Origin: Bacteroides luhongzhouii
Lineage (GTDB): Bacteria > Bacteroidota > Bacteroidia > Bacteroidales > Bacteroidaceae
Assembly: GCF_009193295.2 (NCBI RefSeq)
Contig: NZ_CP059973.1
Span: 3,658,001 to 3,722,000 of the forward strand
Direction: 5' to 3'
Length of the DNA stretch: 64,000 bases
A program made the translations under genes and the position numbers. Shown here one piece after another: positions 55,201 through 61,507 of this stretch; the stretch's first letter is position 1, and every line of letters starts with the position of its first letter. A model generated the notes under the pieces. That model was given only the letters and a program-made list of their open reading frames with translations. It was not told where the DNA came from and did no database searches.

Positions 55201-55471
55201 TTTGGTTTCCAGCTTTCAGTTCTTGTGTTATATATCCAATAAACGACACAATAATAGTTCCGTCAGTAGAAGAAAGTTTAAGTTCAAATTTACCTTCCAT
55301 ATCCGTTATAGTTCCATTCCCAGAACCTTTTTCTTGAACAGAAGCTCCAATAACTTCCATTCCTGAAGAATCTATAACTTGCCCTTTTATATTCTTTTGA
55401 GCATACAATGTAGTTGTCGATAATAAACAGACAACAAATAGCATCATTAAAAATTGCATTCTTTTTTTCAT
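52253..55471 (-). CDS. SusC-family TonB-dependent outer membrane transporter (PUL2)
   Basis: A 1072-residue SusC/RagA protein. Signal peptide to LYAQ, carboxypeptidase-like domain (IKGQVIDSSGMEVIGASV), TonB box area (EEVVVTALGIKRDKKALGYA), plug (about 115-255, EPLYVVDGVPMDNTG and AALYGSRGQNGVIMITTKKG) and barrel ending MQFTFGVNVTF. It partners the SusD at 50777-52234. It belongs to the larger OMP_RagA_SusC type that pairs with SusD-like_2 proteins. Together with the GH92 enzyme next to it, an alpha-mannoside-containing N-glycan is the likely substrate (inferred). Confidence 0.95.
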   Translation of the reverse strand: MKKRMQFLMMLFVVCLLSTTTLYAQKNIKGQVIDSSGMEVIGASVQEKGSGNGTITDMEGKFELKLSSTDGTIIVSFIGYITQELKAGNQNFIKVILKEDTQQLEEVVVTALGIKRDKKALGYAVSNVEGNNLSAFSKVNPLEALSGQVSGLNISSSGSGAGGSSKVTIRGVSSLTGSNEPLYVVDGVPMDNTGGVDGGADGTGQWGGTDYGNAANNINADDIESISVLKGGAAAALYGSRGQNGVIMITTKKGSKKEESLGIKYNYQLQVSTPSIKPDFQNEYSQGSAGKYISTDYQSWGAKLEGQEVTNFLGQKQTLSSTSHPYDDYLQTGLSHNHNLSIANKNEKMGVYFSYTNTNERGIVPGNEIKKNSITLRFDTKLGNFLSIDAKANYIDQKAENRPNLGGSPDNPIYAMWYLPRSLGMDMLRNYQTNNGMPIIWTEQYTQSENGSILPPTDLSFAKSPLLNNPYWTENLNTNYDKRKRILGFVEFNIDLKNLLKLPFALNLKARGGLDYYTDERQRQTATNTYFKNQGLATITFSDNDFSEENYDFLLNGSHKFGKFGLNASVGGNLMKRNVYSMTSQSESGLINLEGNYVIQNFNNLVSNQGIAESEVQSIYGFLSMDWDSQFFLDITARNDWTSVLSPENWSIFYPSVSGSWIVSETFDLGKSVDLLKLRASWAAVGSGGNYSSQRYNVYGTSPNQFHGLPYGFIPSKRVNPDLKSELTKSTEVGLNLIMWQNRFNIDLSYYTTGTENQIFTAPLAPSSGYSSGIINAGYIKNSGIEAQIKGSLFKNKQMEWWAGANISYQWNKVKELPDDVPVLTLGGASGMTINAMNGEAVGTMQGTAFNRDENGYLILDDSNLPTIKQNENGSNDTMQKLGKIYPDWLLGFSTGFTYKDFSFSLLIDGKLGHDMFSYSNMKGSELGVLSSTIEGRDEWALAKFLNQETGVLPNIGYMVEGVKNGVYGSYAVDPQLYWQRVSGVSEMWIYDASYIRLRQISLGYNLRRDVHKIKFIDNINFNVNANNLCYLMKHVPNVSPETYITTGNASGIEIFGMPETMQFTFGVNVTF

Positions 55472-55506
55472 ATTCTATTATTAAATTTATGAGTTAATAA
55501 ATTTGT

Positions 55507-57699
55507 TTATAAAGGTTTGTTGCACATTTGATATTCTAATACTCCTCCTTTCATTATTTCGTCATAACTGATATAATGTTTATCCAGCAATTTCCCATTC
55601 AACTTTATTGATTGAATATATTTGTTCTCTTCGGAATTGTCATGAGCGACAATTTGCATTTTCTTCCCATTATTTAATATAATTGTCGCTTTACTCATAA
55701 GTGGCGAACCAAATACAAATGTCCCAGAAACAGGATTAACAGGATAGAATCCTAAAGTTGAGAATATATACCAAGCTGACATTTGTCCGCAATCTTCATT
55801 TCCTATTAGACCATCATGTTGCGTAGTGTAAAATTGCTTACAAACTTGTCTGACATATTCCGCAGTCTTATATGGCTGTCCCATGCATGTATACAAATAT
55901 AATACGTGATGACTAGGTTCATTACCATGTGCGTATTGCCCTATCATTCCTGATATATCAATAGATGCTCCTTCATTCAAATCTGAACTAACTATAAATA
56001 AACTATCTAATTTTTGTAGGAATGTTTTTTTATCACCGAAAAGTTTTGTTAATCCTTCTATATCATGGGGAACTAACCAAGTGTATTGCCAAGCATTCCC
56101 TTCAACATAGTCGTCCTCCATATGCATACTGTAAAATGGGTCAAATTCTTTTCGCCAATTTCCATTTGATAATTTTCCGCGCATAAAATTAGTTTGAGAA
56201 TCGAAATAGTATTGATAATTTTTCGATCGTTTAAGAAACTTCTGATATTCCTGTTGTTTCCCCATCTTCATTGCAAGCATAGCAACTGAATAATCATCTA
56301 TTGCATATTCTAATCCTTTTGCTACAGACCAAGGTGTTTTATCTGCTGATATATATCCATTAAGTCTTACATCTTCTAAACCATTGATATCCATTTCTGC
56401 AATACTGGCCACTGCATTGTAGGCCTGTTCTTTATCTATGTTTTGAAAGTTTTTCAGACAAGCGTCAACCACAACCGGAATGGAGTGAATACCGACCATA
56501 CAATCTGTTTCGTTACCTGCTAAATGCCAAACTGGCATTCTGCCTTGTTGTTTATAAATAGTTAACAAAGTGTTAATATAATCTGGAACTCGATTGTCTA
56601 TTAAAGTATAAAGAGGGTGAACGGCACGATATGTATCCCATAACGAAAAAGTTGTATAAGGGATGAATCCTTCTGCCATATATATTTTCCCATCAGCTCC
56701 TCTATATTTACCGTCAACATCTGCGAAAATGGAAGGTGCAATTAGGGTGTGATATAAAGCTGAATAGAATATTTTCATAACATCCGGTTCTGCTTCAAAA
56801 TCTACCTTTGCTAATTCTTGATTCCATTGCTTCTTAGCTACAGCTTTCACTTGATCAAAATTCCAATCAGGAAGTTCACTAATGAGGTTCATACTTGCTC
56901 CTTCTTCGGAAACATATGAAACACCTGTTTTTACTAATAGTGGTTCAGAAATATATCCAAAATTAAGTAGCACTTTTACACTGTTATTGTGCTTAAATAT
57001 CTTATATTTTTTTATGGGTTTAGAAAAAACACTACTAAAATGTATTTTGTGGTCAATGGCCCATTCATCAGAATAACGATATCCAACAATACTCGTATCA
57101 TTTAACAAATGACAAAAAGAATCCAAAGTTCCTTTACGAGAAGATAAGGATTTTGCACTTCCCTCTAAATCAATGATTACAAAAGCTTCTGTATTATGAG
57201 GATATGAATAACGATGAAGACCAACTCTAGCAGTTGAAGTTAATTCCACCTTTATATTATATTTTTCTAACCATACAGAATAATATCCTGGAACAACAGA
57301 TTCTTTATTCTTAGAAAATGTAGAAACATACATAGATGCAGGTAAAACATTTAATGTTGTATCTGGTAAACTATTGATTGGCATAAAAAGAATATCAGCT
57401 AAATCTGCAATTCCTGTTCCACTCAAATGAGTATGAGAAAATCCGATAATTGTTGAATCAGAAGCATGGTATGCGGAACACCAGTCCCATCCTGTGGATA
57501 AATTATTAGGCCCAAGCTGCACCATACCATGAGGAACTGAAGCTCCTACAAATACATGACCGTGTCCTCCGCTTCCAATTAAAGGATCTACATAAGTTGT
57601 GTAATCTTTTATTATCTCTTTTTTGGTTTTTGGGGAACAAGACATAATAAGCGGAAAAGAGCAACATATCCCTATAATATATATTCGAAATCGAAACAT
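55507..57699 (-). CDS. GH92 alpha-mannosidase, lipoprotein
   Basis: A 730-residue lipoprotein (lipobox IMSC, Cys21). GH92 enzymes are calcium-dependent exo-alpha-mannosidases that trim high-mannose and other N-glycans. It has the opening DPLIGSGGHGHVFVGASVP, HTHLSGTG at about 95-102, the GNETDCMVG stretch, the catalytic-acid segment YVEGNAWQYTW and the EDCGQMSAWYIFSTLG segment near the C-terminus. It is 35 bases upstream of the SusC start and 10 bases after the epimerase stop. Mannosidase plus 2-epimerase and nearby sialidase point to complex or high-mannose N-glycans of the host. Confidence 0.94.
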   Translation of the reverse strand: MFRFRIYIIGICCSFPLIMSCSPKTKKEIIKDYTTYVDPLIGSGGHGHVFVGASVPHGMVQLGPNNLSTGWDWCSAYHASDSTIIGFSHTHLSGTGIADLADILFMPINSLPDTTLNVLPASMYVSTFSKNKESVVPGYYSVWLEKYNIKVELTSTARVGLHRYSYPHNTEAFVIIDLEGSAKSLSSRKGTLDSFCHLLNDTSIVGYRYSDEWAIDHKIHFSSVFSKPIKKYKIFKHNNSVKVLLNFGYISEPLLVKTGVSYVSEEGASMNLISELPDWNFDQVKAVAKKQWNQELAKVDFEAEPDVMKIFYSALYHTLIAPSIFADVDGKYRGADGKIYMAEGFIPYTTFSLWDTYRAVHPLYTLIDNRVPDYINTLLTIYKQQGRMPVWHLAGNETDCMVGIHSIPVVVDACLKNFQNIDKEQAYNAVASIAEMDINGLEDVRLNGYISADKTPWSVAKGLEYAIDDYSVAMLAMKMGKQQEYQKFLKRSKNYQYYFDSQTNFMRGKLSNGNWRKEFDPFYSMHMEDDYVEGNAWQYTWLVPHDIEGLTKLFGDKKTFLQKLDSLFIVSSDLNEGASIDISGMIGQYAHGNEPSHHVLYLYTCMGQPYKTAEYVRQVCKQFYTTQHDGLIGNEDCGQMSAWYIFSTLGFYPVNPVSGTFVFGSPLMSKATIILNNGKKMQIVAHDNSEENKYIQSIKLNGKLLDKHYISYDEIMKGGVLEYQMCNKPL

Positions 57700-57709
57700 A
57701 AAGACAATT

Positions 57710-58879
57710 TTATTTATTTATTTCTTCTAATGTTTTCCAGCACTGGTACAGGCCTCTTGGTACATGGAAACATCCTTTCCATTTTCCTCCTTTGAGTGGG
57801 AGTAACACTTCTGCTCTGCGGTTCAGGTATCCATACCATTCGGGATGTTCTTTATCCTTGAAATGTGTCCATGTATAGTCATGTACTTTTTCAAACCATT
57901 CCAGGCATTGTTTGTCTCCCGTCAACTGATAGCCTTTCAACAAAGAAATAAGCGTCTCGATATGCACCCACCAGAGTTTCTGATCCCATTCCAGTTGTTG
58001 AGGTGGACAGCCGTTACGGTCCATGAAATAGTAGATACCTCCATACTCCTTATCCCAGCCATAATTAAGCATTGTAAGGGTGGTCTCTTTGGCTTTCTCT
58101 ATCAATTCAGGACGGTTCAGGCGTTTGCCTAGATCCATGATAAACCACATCGCTTCAATGGCATGTCCCGGAGTTACCTGACGACCCTCAAAGCAGTCGA
58201 CCAGACTGCCGTCTACATCTACATTTTCAACAATGATACCTCCAAGTTCGGGACGATAGAAAACCTCCATTACTTCATGGATACAAGTTTCCATTGTTTC
58301 TTTTAGATAACTTTCATCTAAAAGGTGCTCTATCTCCAGAGCCAGGTTGCAGAGGATCATCGGCAGGGCAAAGTTTTTCAGATTACGGGTCCCCGGGTGA
58401 AGTTTGTTCCATTTGCCTTTCGGATTATCCACTTTAGACAGGATGATATCGAAGGTTTTCCTGGCAATGTCTGCATATTCCTGATTGCCGGTGGCAAGAC
58501 TCAGCTGGCCGAAAGCCATGGTGGCAAATGTATATGAAAAGATATTGTACGGTTCTACCAGTGGTCTACCCGAACGGTCAAGGGAAAAATACCAGTTATA
58601 ATCCCCGTCATGTCCATATTTTTTTAGAAATTCGCCACCTTGAATGGCGCAGTCCAACCATTCCTGACGTTTCTCCACTTTGTTGTAAAGCATGGAGAAC
58701 ATCCACACTTCACGACTTTGGAGCCAGATGAACTTATCCGTATCGAACACTTTTCCTGCACGGTCCAGACAGGTGAAGTAACCACCATACTCATGGTCTT
58801 GCGAATGTTCAAGCCAGAAAGGAAGGACGTTGTCCAGAAGCTCATCTTTGTACAGACTTGCCAGTTTCTTGAAATCCAT
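57710..58879 (-). CDS. N-acylglucosamine 2-epimerase (copy 2)
   Basis: A second copy of the cytosolic ManNAc/GlcNAc epimerase, 389 residues from the ATG at 58879 (MDFKKLASLYKDELL), which matches the start of copy 1. The frame is open to an ATG at 58966, adding 29 residues (MDSKNNLGHSAGTSF...) that have no counterpart in copy 1 and look like non-family sequence; either start is possible. All motifs of copy 1 are present. Its codons are GC-richer than those of copy 1 and roughly 25-30 residues differ. It is the first intact gene of PUL2. Confidence 0.88.
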   Translation of the reverse strand: MDFKKLASLYKDELLDNVLPFWLEHSQDHEYGGYFTCLDRAGKVFDTDKFIWLQSREVWMFSMLYNKVEKRQEWLDCAIQGGEFLKKYGHDGDYNWYFSLDRSGRPLVEPYNIFSYTFATMAFGQLSLATGNQEYADIARKTFDIILSKVDNPKGKWNKLHPGTRNLKNFALPMILCNLALEIEHLLDESYLKETMETCIHEVMEVFYRPELGGIIVENVDVDGSLVDCFEGRQVTPGHAIEAMWFIMDLGKRLNRPELIEKAKETTLTMLNYGWDKEYGGIYYFMDRNGCPPQQLEWDQKLWWVHIETLISLLKGYQLTGDKQCLEWFEKVHDYTWTHFKDKEHPEWYGYLNRRAEVLLPLKGGKWKGCFHVPRGLYQCWKTLEEINK

Positions 58880-58994
58880 ACTATTATTTCCATTATAGAT
58901 TGGTATGGGTAATTCAGCGGTGAAAGAGGTGCCGGCTGAATGACCAAGGTTATTTTTACTATCCATATTTATAAAATGTTAGTTTATTGTTATT

Positions 58995-59508
58995 AAGGTC
59001 TGTTTTATATTTATTCCGAACGGGTCCAGTATCTTTCAATCTCCTCCAGCGACTTCCCGGTGGTCTCGGGCACGAGTTTCCAGACAATCATCATATACGG
59101 CACGCACATGAGGGCGAACAGGAAGAATGTTCCGGCGGGGGTAAGGTTTTGGAGCATCCAGGGGGTTAACTGTCCGATCAGGTACGTTCCGATCCACAGA
59201 GCAAATCCTGCTATCGACATGGCCAGTCCGCGAACCTTGGTGGGATACATCTCTGAGAGGAGTACGAAAACCACGGCACAGATGGATACGGCACAGCAGA
59301 ATACATAGAACAGGAAGAAAACGAGAAGGAAGAGGCTGGATACTCCCAGGGAATCTCCGAAGAGGAAGTAAAGACCGATAAGGACCAGAGAGAGCACCAT
59401 GCCCGAAACTCCGTAATAAACCAGCTTCTTGCGGCCCACCTTATCGATGATGACAAGAGCCAGAACGGTGGTCAATGTATTGACTAGTCCTACCAGAACT
59501 TGGTAAAA
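58995..59508 (-). repeat. Outer inverted repeat, right copy
   Basis: 514 bases matching 29189-29702 in reverse orientation with about four to six differences. It stops at 59508 in the middle of MFS coding sequence; beyond it is the unrelated leader of the sialidase gene. The equal length on both sides and the sharp edge show a single duplicated or exchanged segment. Confidence 0.92.
59011..59508 (-). pseudogene. Headless MFS transporter gene (3' third)
   Basis: Encodes the last 165 or so residues of the MFS transporter of PUL1, from about YQVLVGLVNTLTT to the stop at 59011, without the start and the first eight or so helices. The frame is intact and the protein part is the same apart from one or two residues. 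It has no promoter or start signal and cannot make a transporter in this orientation. It stands exactly at the head of PUL2, at the same place the complete gene holds in PUL1. Confidence 0.92.
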
Positions 59509-59588
59509 TGAAAGTTTACTGTTTGCATAGTAATATTACGGTAGAAAAGTTTTATCTTTATCGCGTTAAACTAACTAATACCCCCATT

Positions 59589-61220
59589 ATGAGAAGAATC
59601 TATTATTTACTTTTCCTTATCTTCTTAGGATATTTTTTTGACGTAAAAGCTTCAGACACAGTATTTATCCATGAAACACAAATTCCGGTTTTAATAGAGC
59701 GGCAAGACAATGTTCTGTTCTATCTTCGTTTGGATGCAAAAGAAAGCAAAAAGCTCGATGAAATCATTTTAGATTTTAGTAAAAGTACGAATCTGACTGA
59801 TGTTCAGGCAATCAAACTCTATTATGGAGGAACAGAGGCGTTGCAGGACAAAGACAAAAGTCGCTTTGCTCCAGTAGAGTACATATCCAGCCATCGTCCG
59901 GGTGGGACATTGGCGGCTAATCCTTCCTATTCGGTAAAATGTGCAGAGGGGAAACCATCGGAAATAGTAGTATTAAAAGGTAATTACAATTTATTTCCGG
60001 GTGTAAACTATTTTTGGATCAGTTTGCAGATGAAAAAGAATGCCTCTTTGTACACTAAGATACTCTCTGATTTGCGTGCTGTTAAAGTAGATGGGAAAGA
60101 ACTATGTTGTAAATCTATTTCTCCAAAGAATATAATTCATCGGATGGCAGTTGGTGTTCGTCATGCCGGTAATGACGGTTCTGCCTCCTTCCGTATTCCC
60201 GGGTTGGTGACTACCAATAAAGGAACCTTGTTGGGCGTGTATGACGTTCGATACAACAGCAGTGTCGATTTACAGGAATATGTAGACGTGGGTTTGAGCC
60301 GTAGCACCGATGGAGGAAAGAGTTGGGAGAAGATGCGTCTTCCGCTTTCATTTGGCGAGTATGGTGGTCTGCCTAAAGCACAGAATGGGGTAGGGGACCC
60401 CTCTATTTTAGTAGATACTAAGACGAATACCGTCTGGGTGGTTGCCGCATGGACACATGGCATGGGTAATCAACGCGCCTGGTGGAGTTCCCATCCGGGA
60501 ATGGATCTGAATCATACGGCACAGCTGGTATTGGCAAAAAGCACGGACGATGGTAAAAACTGGTCGAAACCTATCAATATAACAGATCAGGTGAAAGATC
60601 CATCCTGGTATTTCCTCCTTCAAGGTCCCGGACGTGGAATAACGATGAGCGATGGCACATTGGTGTTTCCAACGCAATTTATAGACTCTACTCGTGTTCC
60701 GAATGCAGGAATCATGTATAGTAAAGACCGGGGAAAAACATGGAAAATGCACAATATGGCACGAACCAATACAACGGAAGCACAAGTTGCGGAAATAGAA
60801 CCGGGAGTATTGATGCTGAATATGCGTGACAATAGAGGAGGGAGCCGGGCTATTGCCATAACGAAAGATTTGGGGAAAACATGGACAGAACATCCTTCTT
60901 CACGCAAAGCACTTCAAGAGCCGGTATGTATGGCTAGTCTGATTCATGTAGATGCCAAAGACAACATCTTAAATAAAGATATCTTGCTGTTTTCAAATCC
61001 GAATACGACCAAAGGACGTAATCATATAACGATAAAAGCAAGTCTGGACAAAGGACTTACCTGGTTGCCGGAACATCAATTAATGCTCGACGAGGCAGAA
61101 GGATGGGGATATAGTTGTCTGACAATGATTGATAAAGAGACAATTGGTATACTATATGAGAGTAGTGTCGCACATATAACCTTTCAAGCGATGAAATTGA
61201 CAGATATAATAAAGGAATAA
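59589..61220 (+). CDS. Exo-alpha-sialidase, GH33
   Basis: The enzyme releases terminal sialic acid from host glycans. From the ATG at 59589 it is 543 residues with a signal peptide (to about VKA). An N-terminal beta-sandwich (about 25-180) of the BNR-associated type is followed by the six-bladed propeller. FRIP with its arginine lies at 201-204; Asp boxes are seen at STDGGKSW (239-246), STDDGKNW, SKDRGKTW, TKDLGKTW and SLDKGLTW. The longer open frame from 59508 begins inside the MFS repeat and is not preferred. A TATCTTTA box at 59553-59560 is a weak -7 candidate. It supplies the sialic acid used by the transporter and epimerase. Confidence 0.95.
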   Translation: MRRIYYLLFLIFLGYFFDVKASDTVFIHETQIPVLIERQDNVLFYLRLDAKESKKLDEIILDFSKSTNLTDVQAIKLYYGGTEALQDKDKSRFAPVEYISSHRPGGTLAANPSYSVKCAEGKPSEIVVLKGNYNLFPGVNYFWISLQMKKNASLYTKILSDLRAVKVDGKELCCKSISPKNIIHRMAVGVRHAGNDGSASFRIPGLVTTNKGTLLGVYDVRYNSSVDLQEYVDVGLSRSTDGGKSWEKMRLPLSFGEYGGLPKAQNGVGDPSILVDTKTNTVWVVAAWTHGMGNQRAWWSSHPGMDLNHTAQLVLAKSTDDGKNWSKPINITDQVKDPSWYFLLQGPGRGITMSDGTLVFPTQFIDSTRVPNAGIMYSKDRGKTWKMHNMARTNTTEAQVAEIEPGVLMLNMRDNRGGSRAIAITKDLGKTWTEHPSSRKALQEPVCMASLIHVDAKDNILNKDILLFSNPNTTKGRNHITIKASLDKGLTWLPEHQLMLDEAEGWGYSCLTMIDKETIGILYESSVAHITFQAMKLTDIIKE

Positions 61221-61507
61221 AGAGTCTGTCCCGAAAGTCCGAAGGTTTAAATCTATGCTTACGATTTATAGGTAGCAAGATTTAGTTATAATGAAAAAGA
61301 ATATCATTATAATGAAAAGCGTCATTTTAGCTTACATTTAAGAGGCCGAATACTACTTTATTTAATTAATTATAAACCGAAACTTTAGCCGATTTTATGG
61401 GGGCTTTCTGGACAACTCATGCTAAAACAACATATTTTGTTAAATTATCAGTGAAAATTGCTGAAAAAGTAATATCTTTGAAACCGTTAATATCTAATGC
61501 CCCCACT
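61221..61507 (+). promoter_or_regulatory. Intergenic region with the beta-mannosidase promoter box
   Basis: TATCTTTG at 61473-61480 matches the -7 consensus and lies 27 bases before the start codon; no convincing upstream TTTG is at the right distance. A short direct repeat (TATAATGAAAA near 61285 and 61308) and a small inverted repeat ATAATGA/TCATTAT are present without a T-run. No terminator after the sialidase and no gene are seen in this stretch. Confidence 0.5.

Noticed and set aside
59508..59588. Longer start of the sialidase at 59508
   Set aside because: The added residues derive from the repeat edge and leader and carry no signal peptide; the ATG at 59589 begins a proper signal peptide.
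61280..61320. Terminator after the sialidase
   Set aside because: The ATAATGA/TCATTAT pairing is short, AT-only and has no T-run.
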